NCBI RefSeq assembly: GCF_020283565.1
Contig: NC_060065.1
Span: 36,878,409 to 36,942,408, forward strand
DNA from: Trifolium pratense
Lineage: Eukaryota > Streptophyta > Magnoliopsida > Fabales > Fabaceae
DNA: 64,000 nt
Reading direction: 5' to 3'
Made by a program: the position numbers and the translations under genes. Below the pieces are notes generated by a model. That model saw only the letters and a list, made by a program, of their open reading frames with translations, searched no databases and was not told where the DNA came from. This document shows, in pieces, positions 44,529 to 57,033 of the stretch; position 1 is the stretch's first letter, and each line of letters starts with the position of its first letter.

Positions 44529-46460
44529 TGCATAAGCCTAAACTTATGCACCATGTATAAACTTGCTTCCTACACCCACCATATTTGCTTCCTACATCAA
44601 AAGTCAACCAAAGGTCAGCCCAAGCCCAAAATTAGGCAATCCATTACTCGCGCGCCCCCCATATACTACCCAATTACTTGCACCCCCCCTTTTGCTTAGC
44701 GCACCCCCTAGTTTTTTTTTTTCCCTTTTCTCCTAGATTTCTTGTGAGCCCCCCAATTTTTTTTTCCTCCCCTAGATTTCTAGCGCGCCCCCAATTTTTT
44801 TCCCTCCTCCAAACTTCTAGCGCACCCCTCCCCCAAATTTCCAGCACGCCCCCCGTTTCCAATTAAATAATAATTTTTGTTCCTTTGAAGTATATATTAT
44901 AAAAATCCATTTTTAATTAATTTTCGTCATACACCCCCTCGAAGCCCAACATAATAACGAATGGTTCATGTATATATAAAGCATACTTGTCAAACATACA
45001 ATTTAATTTTAAGTTTTATCAATCATAATCACAATATAAATAAAATTTCATACATTAATTATATATATATATATCGATTTTTCTTTACAATAAAAAAATG
45101 ATCGAATCCAATATCTCATGCATACTATCCAAAAAAATTTCAACTAAACTAACCCTAATTGTTTTATATGATTTTTTGCTTTATGTAGCATGGTTTTGTA
45201 AAATGGTTATGTGATGATTTACTTAATAACAATGGTTTCGGTGCATAACATTTTGGCACTAATGCCCATATGAAACCATTTAACTAAAATAATGGTTTCA
45301 GTGTATAACGCTATGAAACCATTTAACTAGACTAATGGTTTCAGTGTATAACATCTTGAAACCAAATAACAAGACTAATGGTTTCAGTGTATAACGCTAT
45401 GAAACCATTTAACTAGAATAATGGTTTCAGTGTATAACAGTATGAAACCATTTAACTAGACAAATGGTTTCAGTGTATAACATCTTGAAACCAATTAAAA
45501 GGACTAATGGTTTCAATGTATAACATCATGACACTAATGCTCATATAAAACCATTTAACTATAATAATGGTTTCAGTGTATAACAGTATCAAACCATTTA
45601 ACTAGACAAATGGTTTCAGTGTATAACATCTTGAAACCAATTAACAAGACTAATTGTTTCAGTGTATAACATCTTGACACTAATGCTCATATAAAACCAT
45701 TTAACTATAATAATGATTTCGGTGTATAACGCCATGAAACCATTTAACTAGACTAATGGTTTCAGTGTATAACGGTATGAAACCATTTTTGCTGTGGAAT
45801 GGTTTCAAAGAGTTGTTCTCCAAAAACATATTTAACCCTTAATAAAAATTGTGAAATAAATTTAAATTTTTAAGACGATATAAAACCGAAGAGAGTGAGG
45901 TATCCCCAACCGTTCCAAATAATTCAAAATACCCTAAATAAAATTTTGGGAAAATTTTATTAATATCTTATATTTATAAAAGCATATTTACCTCATTTAA
46001 TTAACTAAAAATAGTTCCAGGTCTCAGAAAAATACCAAACTGGTCCCAAAATTCTCAGAAAATTATTTACTATTTTTATGAAAAAATTAAAAAAAAATTG
46101 GAGTCTCCTTGGCACCGCACGCGCCGCCAGTGAGAGTGGGCGTGGACGCGCGTCACTGTTCATCATCTTCCTCACTCATTTTCTGCAGAAACGGGTCACG
46201 ACGACCCAGTTCGTTGACCCGGTTCGTTCTCCCTCAATAATCAACGAAACTCGACGTTCTTTATACCGTTTTGATCGTCGTTCGATTTTATGAATGTTTC
46301 CGGTATTAGTTTTCGAAATCGGTGATCGAATCGCATGTAAAATATGGCCGAAATTGAGCAAGCAAAAATAGAAAGTTCTTCAGTTATGATTATTACATGT
46401 GTAAAATCATCTGATGGCTGTGAATGACTTATGCACCATACATAAGAAAAGGCTTATGCA
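44529..46460. mobile_element. Composite non-coding element with inverted ends
   Basis: Inverted motifs TGCATAAGCC (44529-44538) and GGCTTATGCA (46451-46460) bound about 1.9 kb of unusual DNA. Each end is paired with a second CTTATGCACC copy; at the left end the two form a palindrome (44527-44552). Inside are a C-rich zone with degenerate repeats of the type TAGCGC(A/G)CCCCC plus T-runs (44640-44860), the 43-bp hairpin array, and a GC-rich stretch with ACGCGCCGCC (46110-46230). No coding frame is convincing and no target duplication was resolved. Confidence 0.45.
45231..45807. repeat. Hairpin-bearing 43/60-bp tandem array
   Basis: Thirteen starts of AATGGTTTC-like units at 45231, 45291, 45334, 45377, 45420, 45463, 45506, 45566, 45609, 45652, 45712, 45755 and 45798. 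Spacing is exactly 43, or 60 where a 17-base insert (CACTAATGCYCATATRA) is present, in the order 60-43-43-43-43-43-60-43-43-60-43-43. Most units carry arms ATGGTTTCA and TGAAACCAT around a 13-base loop. Confidence 0.9.
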
Positions 46461-48160
46461 TATTAACTTTTGCCGTTTTTTTCGGTCTTGCTAACCAGTG
46501 TACTTGAACAACTAAAAGAAAAATAAAATAAAAGATATGTATTGCAATGTTGACTTTTAAACAATTTGATTATACAATTTTCAAACAAAAATTCTAAATT
46601 TATACTCTTAACTAAAATTTATACCCTTAAGTAGCATATCTGATATACTCGTTAGCATTTGTCTTTTTTATGTGCCGGGATTGCTGCTGCTAGCTAGCTG
46701 CGTTGGGTTAGTTTTGGAAATTTGTAGGAAAGCCCAATTAATCGTGCAATAAGCTCATTTGATAATATGACGTGGATATTTATTGAATAAAACTATAAGC
46801 TTCTGACATAATGTTATTAGGTAGATTTTTTTAATCATATGAATTTATAAGCTTAAGTTATAAGCTCAAAAAAGTGTATGTCAAATAAATCATACGAAGA
46901 GTTCGACCCAAAAGATAATTCATTGAGTGAGTCACAGAATAAAATATTATCATGTTATTTATGAGTCGATTAGGGTATTAATTTAAATGTATTATTAATA
47001 ATTTTAAATCACTCAGAATACATATTTGTACAAATATTAATGTAAATATTAATTTAGAGTTTATTATCGATAATTATAAGTAACTCGGTACACATATTAG
47101 TTCAAGTATAAATATAAATATTAGTTCATAATTAATTAAATTTATAGTATTAGATAAAATTAGCAATTGAACTAGCATATATAAATATGAAATGATATAA
47201 AAAGTATGCTTAATTAATATATAATTTTTTAAGTCTCATATTTTCACATTTGTTGCAATTTTAGTCCTATCTTCATTTATTTTTTTGCCGTAAAAATAGG
47301 GAATTTTAATGCAAAAAAAATGTGAGTTTTGGTTTCAAATTTGATATTTCATCTTAGATTCAATGTTGAAAATAGAGAATTTTAATGCAAAAAAAATATA
47401 AATTGTTAGTACCAAAATTGTAACATATGAAAATAGATGACCAAAAAATTTAATTTGAAAATAGGTTGGCTATTGTTCGGCCCATCCACAATATTTTTTC
47501 TGGTTCCGTCACTGTTTACAGCATTGATGATTTTTGCCCTTTTATTTTTGGTGACACATTTCTCTCTACTTGATGATAGCGTTTTTCTTTTTAACGACTT
47601 CATTAACATATCAGTATCTAGTGGAGCACTTTAATCCAATCTTTAGATAACTTTATTATGACCCAACTTTCAACGAAAACATCAATTGTCGAAAATTAAA
47701 AACATGAGAAGAGTCCAACTAAAAGACTAATCCATTAAATAGAAAAGACTCATGACTCAAGTATCACATTAAACACTTATTTCTAAGTGCAAACCTAGTT
47801 ACATATATACTTTTTTTTAATAACAAATTATTAGTATGTTATTTATTAAGTTAATTTTTTTACACCTTATCAAAATTGAACCTTAAACCTGAAACTCCTT
47901 TAATTTTAAGCTCAATTAGTTCAACTTGTTAGGCTACTGTTCCACCCTGTAGTTACATATACAATTATACATGGTTTTTTAGATTACTTTTAGGTCTATA
48001 AATATAGATTTTGAGAGGACCACACATGATTTTGCCAACGTGGATTACAGTATTTATATATAAATAAATATTATTTTTATGAAACTAAGCTATCAATAAC
48101 TATTTCCAGCAATATTGCTATGGAATCCTGCGTGTACATAAACATGGACCAAGAAACTTC
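46461..48160. other. Intergenic upstream of the bHLH gene
   Basis: AT-rich. At 47255-47460 a phrase repeats (AGAATTTTAATGCAAAAAAA twice, at about 47300 and 47372). No exon or RNA gene was recognised. Confidence 0.4.
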
Positions 48161-48163
48161 CAC

Positions 48164-48171
48164 TATAAATA
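48164..48171 (+). promoter_or_regulatory. TATA box of the bHLH gene
   Basis: CTATAAAT, about 100 bases before the start codon at 48267, in a context otherwise free of in-frame coding. Confidence 0.65.
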
Positions 48172-48266
48172 TCATTCTTACAATATCGTTAAGCTTATAT
48201 TTATCTTCAAGAACCCCCTTGTGAGTTTCATTTCAGGATATATTTTGCATTCACATAATTTCTTAT

Positions 48267-51014
48267 ATGGATTTTAGCTCAGATATTTCAAGGGTAGTTT
48301 TCAATGCTACTTCATATAGCTTTGGTGCTTCAAATGAGATTTCAAGAGGTGGATTTGTATCATCAAACTCATTGGTTTTGGATAGTGAGAAAGGAGAATT
48401 AGTGAAGTCTCCTCCAATAATTGGAGACAAAAAGATTTGTGATGCTAACAAAACTTTAGTGGCTTTGAAGAATCATAGAGAAGCAGAGAGGAGAAGAAGG
48501 AACAAAATTAATTGTCATCTTGCTAAACTTCGTGGACTTGTGCCTTCCTCTACAAAGGTATAATAAATATTTTTCATCTTTGATTTTGATTTTTGTTTTT
48601 CTCAACTAGTTTAGTGACTAGAAATTCCACAAGTGAATAAGTGGAGTGTCCGGAATTCAAACCTCAATTGAACTAAGCTCACGGAAACTCTTTAATTTTA
48701 ATTTTATAACTGTTTTAGGATGTTTATTAATCAAGATACATATATATGATTTGATTTAATTGTTGTTCCTGTAAGATTGTGATCAAGATCCATATTTGAC
48801 TAACAAATATTTCATTGTGGATGTCTAATCAAGATACATATTCATCTAACAAATATTTTAAATGTGACATTTAAGTTCATCCGTCCTATTTTAACTGATA
48901 AAAATGTTGAAATAATTAGACCGGATGTCATGATCGGGATTTGAACTCTAACTCTTTCAGTTATGTGTGTGAATTTATAATGACTTTGTTATTTCGTCTA
49001 TCTACAAAATAAAAATGTGACATTTTTTATGAGCCAGAAATAGTAACATTATAAATAAAATTTAGAAACTTGAGTTTGAAGAAAGATATGAATATACAAA
49101 AATGATCACCACGACACATTATGAGACTTAAACCACATTATTCTAATTAAGTTAAGGGTCCTTGACTGGTCAGCTGTATATGGGAATTACATAAAGTCAA
49201 CTACATAAGATTGGGGAGTTACATTTCAATTTCATTTCAAGATTCTGTATAGTATAATGTATAGTATAATAACATTTTTTTTGGCTAAGATATATATATT
49301 TTCTTTATTTAATTTTTGATAATTAATTTTTGTTATTCATATGTTAGAAAATTTATTCTTGTATTTGAATATGTTTTGATCTTTTTTTTTTAATTATTTT
49401 CATGCCATTCAAAAAACAAAATTATTTTCATTTATTTATATTTTAAAAAATAAAAGACTAAATTGAATTAAGAAAATAAGATAACAAACTTAAACAGATT
49501 CTAAAGCTATGACAAAATAGAGTTGCAAGTATCATTAAAAGTTTCTGTTATTAAATTTAACAATTAACACATCTAACAGCAAAGTTCACTTTAATTATGT
49601 GATATTTAAAAAAACCAAAAATCAAAATAAATCTTTTGATAGATAAAAAATCAAAATTAATTTTTAAAATATGATAAAGTAATAAACATGTATTTTAGCC
49701 CATCTTTTTCATTGAATAATGTATAGCACTATTTATGAGTTGCATACAACCTTTGGTGATAGTTTATTCAGTTTTGGAGATTTGTCTTCAATGGTCGCAA
49801 CTCCCAAACTAAGACTGTTTCATTAATTATTAAATATACATACAATACTATATAAATAACAAATGATTCTTAGTTGTGGGTCCACACTCCACATCAGTAG
49901 CTGAATATTCTGGCCCTCAACCAATCATTATTTTTTAATGTTTATATTGATAGCTGTCAACTAGGCTTTTCATGATAGTTTACTTGTTTTGGACTTTTGG
50001 TGGGATTAGTTGAATATATGACTGGAATTGTTGGTGTGTTTCATGCCTAAAAGCATAAGGCAGTTGGCTATTGTGTTAACTTGGAAACTATGTAGCGACG
50101 ATACTTTATATTAAAGGCGTGTTTTATGTCTCATACATGTAAATGTTTAACACCGTTACATGTAGTTATATTTAATAATTTTTATCAGTGTGTGTATCTG
50201 TGTTTTAGTGTCGTGTCAAATGTTCGTGTTATATTAGTGTTTCATAGTTTCGAGGATTCAAATTATTTGTAGTCGTAAGCCACATATTCATGCAGTCAAC
50301 ACATTGGTGGTTGTAGATCAAGATCAATTGGTCTAGATTTCAAGCTCGATATTTTAAAATACGGATCATCGAATGTCGATTTAACGACCAATAAAGTATT
50401 GACCGTGTGGATGCGTGAGATTGCTGACTACACTGCAGATTACACAAATCCTTTGGTAGATGTACATATTGTTAGTTTGTTACTTTTTATTTACAATTTG
50501 ACTTTAAGTGATACCCTTATAGATGGACAAAGCAACCCTACTAGCAGAAGTAATTAGGCAAGTAAAGGAATTGAAAAATAATGCTAATCAAGCAAGCAAA
50601 GGTTATTCAATCCCAATAGATGGTGATGAAGTGAAAGTTGAAGTTGAATCATGTGAAGATGGTGGAGTAGATGGATCAATTTTTTACAAAGCATCTATCT
50701 GCTGTGATTACCAACCAGAACTTCTTTCTGATCTAAAACAAACTCTTGATACCCTTCAACTACAATTGGTAAGGGCAGAATTGTCAACTTTGGGAGACAG
50801 GGTTAAGAATGAATTTGTCTACAATTGTTGCAAAGTAGACATTTATAATATTGAGCTATGTCAACTTATTGCAAGTAATGTTCACCAGGCACTTAGTTCT
50901 GTATTGGATAAGGCTTCTGCCTCAATGGATTACTCATTAAGGGCACCACATCCTTGCAATCAGCTGCAGCAGACATCTACGTTGTCATGCAACCATGATT
51001 TTTGCTCTTGTTGA
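48267..51014 (+). CDS. bHLH transcription factor (AIG1/bHLH30-106-like)
   Basis: A nuclear DNA-binding regulator. Two exons, 48267-48557 and 50523-51014 (phase 0, donor AAG|GTATAA, acceptor TTATAG|ATG), give 260 residues. The basic region KNHREAERRRRNKIN (residues 68-82) has the His70-Glu74-Arg78 triad that reads the G-box CACGTG. Helix 1 (HLAKLRGLVPSSTK) ends at the exon junction and helix 2 (MDKATLLAEVIRQVKELK) opens exon 2. The rest contains an ACT-like segment (KASICCDYQPELLSDLKQ, about 142-200) often used for dimerisation in this subgroup. The Ser-rich N-terminus is of unknown role. The 1965-base intron holds an inverted, shortened SINE (about 48600-48692), another SINE-like copy (about 48915-49015) and a dispersed repeat near 50090-50250. 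The split inside the bHLH domain is common for the family. The close Arabidopsis group is bHLH30/32/51/106/107 by motif; orthology is not tested. Confidence 0.93.
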
Positions 51015-51721
51015 TGCCAAACATTTTGGTTCGTTAATTAATACTAGGTTTAAATGCACTTTTAGTCTTCAATTTTTACCGATGATTTTATTCCTCATAT
51101 TTCTAAATCCATTAGTTTGGTGATATGGCCGGTGAGATGCTTATGTGACAATTGAGTTGATGACATGATATTGTCTAGGTGAGTTCTTACTTAATAATTC
51201 ATTTTTTAAGTCATCGATTCGGTTACCGCATAAGTATGTCACTTGTCACATTACAAAAGCGCAACCCAAATTTATAGGTGGAGAAATTTTTTCAAAAATC
51301 GCTAAATTTAAAAATTGAGAGACCAAAATAAACAAAAACAAGACATAATAGAAGGATCAAAACTGCATTTATGTCTTGCTATTTTACTTTGCAAACACCT
51401 CTCAAGTTGAAGGGTTGAAGCTGTTGCAGCTACTATTGGTATTATTGTTGCTGTTGCTAGTATATAATCTATGAACCTTGTAAGTTGAGTCTTTTGTAAA
51501 TTTGTTATCATTTAGTAACATTTACATCAAAGTCATGTGTTTCTCTGTTGTATTATGTTTACAGAATATGGATGTTATTGTTGGCTTAATTTAGATTGAA
51601 ATTTGTGTTGAAGATTTACATCTGAGTTTCCTAGCAAGCATAATATTTGTGATTTTTTTTGTTTGTTGTATGCTATGTATAGCGTATAAATAACAATAAA
51701 GAAATGCGTTAACAACATAAA
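51015..51721. other. 3' flank of the bHLH gene and spacer
   Basis: About 51040-51360 is a dispersed repeat of the type found next to the LINE at 20160-20230 (AAATGCACTTTTAGTC and similar phrases). No gene. Confidence 0.4.
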
Positions 51722-51792
51722 GCACCAGTGGTCTAGTGGTAGAATAGTACCCTGCCACGGTACAGACCCGGGTTCGATTCCCGGCTGGTGCA
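51722..51792 (+). tRNA. tRNA-Gly (anticodon GCC)
   Basis: 71 bases that fold into a full cloverleaf. The acceptor stem GCACCAG pairs with CTGGTGC, followed by discriminator A. The D arm contains TGGTCTAGTGGTAGAAT (A box), the anticodon loop reads CTGCCAC (anticodon GCC), and the T arm has the perfect B box GGTTCGATTCC. There is no intron, and CCA is not encoded, as usual for a nuclear gene. T-runs follow (TTTCGTTTT, then TTTTTT near 51814), suitable for RNA polymerase III termination. The arms are undamaged, unlike the SINE heads elsewhere in the window. Confidence 0.97.
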
Positions 51793-52146
51793 TTTCGTTT
51801 TGATGAATTTTGTCTTTTTTATGGGCTCTGTTAGCATTTGTAGTGACCGGCCCAATCTGCGCAGCCCATAAGTGGAGATAAAGAAATTTTTTTTCTTTAC
51901 TTTTTCTCCAACACAACATATTGAAAGCAACATATGCAAAATTTGTTTTTTTCTTTACGATATCTTCAAAAAAAAAATTTGACTTCACTTAATAAAAAAT
52001 ATTAATATTGAATGTTATTGAACTGATCCTTTATGACTATTGAAAATTATTGCATTCACACTAGAAAAATATTGTCCTTGAAACACATGGGAAACTCTAC
52101 AAACATGAAAAAGTTCAAACCAACAACAGCTTCGAGTAATGGACTA

Positions 52147-52510
52147 AAAATTTTTTTGCTTTTTTTTTTGTTTTTTTTTGCATTTCATTCATAATCAAAT
52201 GATTTATACATGTCGGTACATCAGTAAAAATATGGGAGCGAGCTATGGATGGGGCTACCCTGACTAAGGCATGAACTACCTCATTTGCTTGTCTCCTATT
52301 AAACTCAACATGAGAGTTTTCGAAATAAGACTTAAAACTAGGGCTACATTCATTCAACACATCTCCAAACTCAGTAATATCAGATCCGCCCTTATGAAAA
52401 TAGTCAACCATTATTTTTGAATCAAGTACAAAATCCACCCTTTGGAGTTGAAGCTCATGAACCCAATTGATGGCATGAAAGAGTCTCAATGCCTCACCCA
52501 AGTCCTCCTA
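52147..52510 (-). pseudogene. LINE 3' fragment encoding an RNase H-like domain
   Basis: The minus-strand frame 52115-52501 reads as the plant RVT_3 (RNase H-like) module found at the end of some LINEs: EALRLFHAINWVHELQ, a VDFVLDSK strand with the catalytic-type Asp, FGDVLNEC and FNRRQANEVVHALVRVA. It continues into the poly(A) tail, seen as T-runs at 52147-52180, which yields the artificial Lys-rich ending. It is 5' truncated near 52510. No clear target duplication. Not a host gene. Confidence 0.78.
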
Positions 52511-52520
52511 TTTGGTTTTT

Positions 52521-54371
52521 TTTTTTTTTGACGGAAAAATTATTTGATTTTTGAACACTTTAGATCATATATCCAAGTCTCGCCGTCAAAGAATGCAATT
52601 CAGTTAATGGAAGTTGGTTCAGTAGATAAGGAGGTGAGTCTTCGAAATCCTTTGCTCCGGCAGGACTAAACTCAAATGGAGGAATGTTATTTGAACATTT
52701 AAAAGTTAACTATGCATAATAATACATCATCTATAACTATTGTTGTCCAAATAACATTTATCTTTTGTATGTGCACTTTATATCTATGTTAGTATATAAA
52801 GTGTTTTCATCGACATAAAAAATAACTGTTTTATTTTTTACACATATATTATATGAAAATACAATAAATATAACATAAGAGTTTGGATCCTCTAAAGTGA
52901 ATAAAGTGTAGATCTCAAAAACTAAAAATAAAAAATAAAATGTAAAGTGAAGAAATCAAGAGTTGTTGTTTTAACAATCATATGATTTTTATTATGGTGT
53001 ACCTATAATATTTACCTTTAATTTATTAATCAATGACTAAAATTACTAATTTTACTCTAAAATAAATTGTTCATGGAGTTAGATACCAAATATAAAATGT
53101 ATTTTATTGATTTGCTCGGGAACAAAGTGTTGGGAAAATGGATTTCCTGCTGTTACAGCAGGACGCTGTAACAGCTAGGGACTATCCGATCATAATCATG
53201 TGGTTGTGATCATTTTGAGTAATTTTGTAAATGAATTGTTCTGATCCGTCTAATTTGATAATAGATGGCTGAGATGCAAAACAACGTGAAAACTGTGTGA
53301 TTCCCAACAACAGGGAATCTATATCTTTTTCATAGGACATGAGATATGATCTCCGTCCCGTTTCGTTCCATCCCACACTACCCTCAAAGGAACTTTCTCT
53401 TCCATCAATATGAAAAATTCTCCGCTTTCCAGGTCCAAATGAAACCGTTTGCACAGAAACCCACAATTGTAGTTAAAAATTTTACTTTAAATTTGATTCA
53501 AATTTTTTCGAACAATTCGTTATTAAATAAATATCATTAATCATTTAAACTCGATCTCTTTTGTTTCATGTCTCCCAAATTGTTCCTTGTATTGTGCTGA
53601 TGCTAATCTTCCACACCATCCATTTTGATCTTCCAAAAAATTCTTTAATGATCCACACGTGTGATGATAAATCTCAAAATGGGTGCCCAATCTCACTTTC
53701 TTAATGATTCCACGTGTGATGACAAATCACTGTTCAGGTTTTGCCAATGCCAGTATATATAACCCATGTGCGGCTTATAAATAAATTGATGTAAATATGA
53801 CTCATAAACACATAGTTAATTATAATCCGTGAATCTTGATCTACTTTCATGTGATTTGTGCAACACATCACCATTTTGTTTTTATGGTACAAGAAGAAAA
53901 TAACTTCTCACTTTTTAATTTTTTACTATTTTAGTTTTGCTTTGAGTTAAAAAAAATGTTGACACTCTACCAAAAAAAAAAAAAATGTTGCCACATTTTG
54001 TACGTATATAATCATTAATTGAACTTTATGTAGTTTCTTCTAGATCATGTGACATGTCTCTCTAGTTCAATATAAGGTATTGTCAACGAATATTTTATAG
54101 TACTATTTCGATCAAGACACTTAATTTGCTAAAACTTCATCTATTATATTTGTTGTTATTATTACTATTATTATTTATTTTGAATGAACTTGATTAATTA
54201 AAAATTAAAAAATTAAAATAGTAGTTTAAACTTTCATGTTATTGTCTTACCCTATTATTAGCGACGGATTTAATAGTCTAGCGACTCCATCGCAATTTGA
54301 GAGATTCTAAATTCCCTTAATAAATTTTTGCGATGCATGGTTTATATACAATTTTATTTGCGTCGCTAAAT
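52521..54371. other. Intergenic, no gene seen
   Basis: AT-rich. Two features: a perfect 10-base inverted repeat (CTGTTACAGC, AGGAC, GCTGTAACAG) at about 53150-53174; and a repeated G-box-like phrase CACGTGTGATGA(T/C)AAATC at about 53657 and 53711. A SINE-like fragment lies at about 52560-52680. No exon is supported. Confidence 0.4.
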
Positions 54372-54388
54372 CCATCACTAATATTGTT

Positions 54389-54411
54389 TTTTTTGAACAA
54401 GCCAAAATGAA
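54389..54411 (-). mobile_element. 23-bp LINE-tail insertion with 17-bp target duplication
   Basis: The direct repeat CCATCACTAATATTGTT occurs at 54372-54388 and 54412-54428 with only 23 bases between. On the minus strand these read as a short unique stretch (TTCATTTTGGCTTGTTC) ending in six A, as the last bases of a LINE would. This is far shorter than usual LINE insertions. Confidence 0.6.
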
Positions 54412-54424
54412 CCATCACTAATAT

Positions 54425-55729
54425 TGTTGGTGTTTTATGTTGGCCTCATTTTGCTAAAACAAATATTCAAGCAAGATGTTGGATAGAATACTTCAACATT
54501 GGATACAACATTCATGCTTCAACATTGGATACCACATCCAGTACGCTCTGTTTTCGCGAATGATATATTTTTGCGTAAGATCTTTGAAAGATTTGATTGA
54601 AGAATTAATCTACGCCTTTTAATTTGTGTGCCAACACACAGGTGTTTCCAGAATCTTCAGTAAGCGATTTATGTGTTATCTGTTCCTCAATATTAAGAGA
54701 TAAAAGATTTGATTCTAAAATATATTTTGTGAAGATTGTTGTAGAAAATATAAAAGATTTATTTCAAATAAATCTTTATGGTTCAAGGAGATTATTATTG
54801 AAAATATATTCAAGGAGATTGCTACTGAAAATATATTTATGGACAATAAATATATTTATGGAAGGAATAAATATTTGGTGAAAATATATTTGTGGAAAAT
54901 ATATTTTTCTTCTACAAGGTTGCTTTGACCTGAAGTATGGTGCACTAAGTAGCGCCTTTCCTGATGTTCTAGAAGGCGGCCATGACCTAGTTTTGTTTCT
55001 AAACAAATCAACTATTTTAGGAAACAAAACATTTGATACAAGAATATTCCTTGAAGTAACTTCTGGACCTGCTGCGTTTTTGAAGCCCAATTCAAGACCT
55101 AGCTCGTGCTATATAAAGGAAGACTGAACCCTTGTGCAACTCACTGAAGCCGTAATTGAGTTTTACAAAGCGTGTGTTTAGGGTTTTAGTGTTGTTAATT
55201 GTGTTCCTCTTCTTGTAGTACCTTGATGCAAGATTAAGGACTGTGTGTTACTGTGTTGTAATATCTCCAGAGCTTCTAAGCAAGGAGATAGTGTGTATGA
55301 ATCATTCCTAAGCTTTGAAGTACGGAATTGGTGGATGTTTTAAGAAGTGTGTCTTCATCTGTAAACTGTAACGTGTACGATCACAGTGGCTGTGATTAAG
55401 AGGAGTTGAGCGGAGGTTCTCATACCTAGGTGTGACTTAGGTAGAATATAGCACGGGTGGTGATTAGGTGAGAAGTCATAAACGGGACGTTTATTGAGGG
55501 TTTTGAACTAATACTATCATAGTGGATTCACTCCTGGATTGGTATCCCCCAGAGTAGGCTGTTATGCTGAACTGGGTTAACAAATAACTGTGTTATTCTG
55601 TTTCGTGCATTTTATATTTCCTTATTGTTCGTCTAGTTCAGTGTTGAACACAGTGTTGGATCATCGGATCAAACATACAGTGTTGGAGCATCGTGTTCAA
55701 CATCGTGTCACTAGTGTGCCAGAATTTCA
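54425..55729 (+). mobile_element. Solo LTR (copia-like)
   Basis: 1305 bases beginning TGTTGGTG and ending ATTTCA, with a 5-bp duplication AATAT at 54420-54424 and 55730-55734. A TATA box (CTATATAAAGG) lies at 55110-55120, followed by a leader-like region, so the LTR is in plus orientation. No second LTR or internal region is nearby, which points to loss by recombination between LTRs. The copia assignment is by general look only. Confidence 0.8.
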
Positions 55730-55789
55730 AATATCATTTGTGACAAAAATTTGTTCATTTAGTGACGGATTCATACCCTCTTTAATTTT

Positions 55790-55805
55790 AATTTTTCTAG
55801 TAGTG
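55790..55805. repeat. CACTA-type terminus
   Basis: Plus-strand AATTTTTCTAGTAGTG is the complement of CACTACTAGAAAAATT, the usual end of CACTA (En/Spm) transposons. Nearby GTGACGGATT (55760) and GCGACGGATT (54260) are typical of their subterminal zones. The other end was not found with confidence, and the solo LTR lies within this presumed element. Confidence 0.4.
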
Positions 55806-57023
55806 TTTGTGTTAGGATTAACAACGAGTTCAGCTTGTTAAAACTATGTGTAACTTTTATCAAAATCGTAATGGTTTGTCGTGATTCCGACAATTCCGAT
55901 CAATCAATCTAAGCATGCACATATTTTCGAGGAAAGATTACAATAGACAAAGAGGAGAGGAGATTATTTCATTTGTGGTTTCCTCGGATGGCATCACAAC
56001 CATTCATTTCATTTTTTGTGGTCTATTATTCATATCAACAAAAAAATTTAAATGGTTGATATCTACACTGAACTGCCTCAAGTGAAAAATTCATAGCAGA
56101 GAATCAAGTCTCGTCAAAAAGTACTATGCTCCATTGAGAAAAATATGCATATCTCACTGCAGTATATTCATTTCCATGTGCATCCATGCAATGCAACAAC
56201 TGGACACATACTCTGAGATGTTGGAATCTTATTGAATTTCACAAAACGTAAACAATTTTAAATAATAACATTATTGAGGATATAAAAAAACACACCTGCT
56301 TACATAATTACACAATATTTTTAAAGTTCTCAACCTGAATTTTAATTAATAGTGAAAAGTGCAAAAAAATAATTGACAAACTGAAAAGTGCAATTAATTA
56401 GATTAACATTACATTAGTTTGTGGCCGTAATTAGAAACTAATACACAAATTCTGGTATAGTGGCACACATCATATTTGCACATATATTGCACCAAAATAA
56501 GAAACAAAAACGTAATTCCCATTTGCACATTATATGAATGATGGGTAAGCAATTAGTGCATTCAATTCAAAATGGATAAAAATTTATAGTGGACTCCTAC
56601 ATGGAAATACCACAGCCATCAAAGTCTCAATTCTCAAACATATCCCTCTACTTATAATGGAAGTCACCCCAAAGTTTATTTATTATTATTATTATTATTC
56701 CAAAATACTAGTACTTATGTTTATGTCAAACATTGGTGATGACTTATTTGCATGCGAAACCGCGCACTTAGATATATAAGCCACTCTTTCCTGGAAGGCC
56801 TAATTGATTAATTTAATTTAATTTGTTGGTTAATTGATTAATTTAATTTGTTGGTAAGGCCTAAATCAACTAGCAACGTTAAATATGTACTAGTATGCTG
56901 GCCGGCCGAGATGAATAATTTTGATAGATTTATAAATAGAGTATATTAATTTTTCTATATTAAAAATTATGTATAAATATATCATGATTATCCACCTCAA
57001 TGCTAATAGTATACCAATACATA
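55806..57023. other. Intergenic, no gene seen
   Basis: AT-rich. At about 56800-56865 a unit of about 30 bases (TTGATTAATTTAATTTGTTGG) is tandemly doubled. No exons. Confidence 0.4.
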
Positions 57024-57033
57024 TCTAAATAAA

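Noticed and set aside
44674..44866. Complementary open frames on both strands
   Set aside because: Low-complexity C-rich and T-rich repeats; no start context or domain.
54259..55805. A complete CACTA transposon around the solo LTR
   Set aside because: Only the right terminus is convincing. A weak left candidate near 52058 (CACTAGAAAAAT) lacks matching flanking bases.
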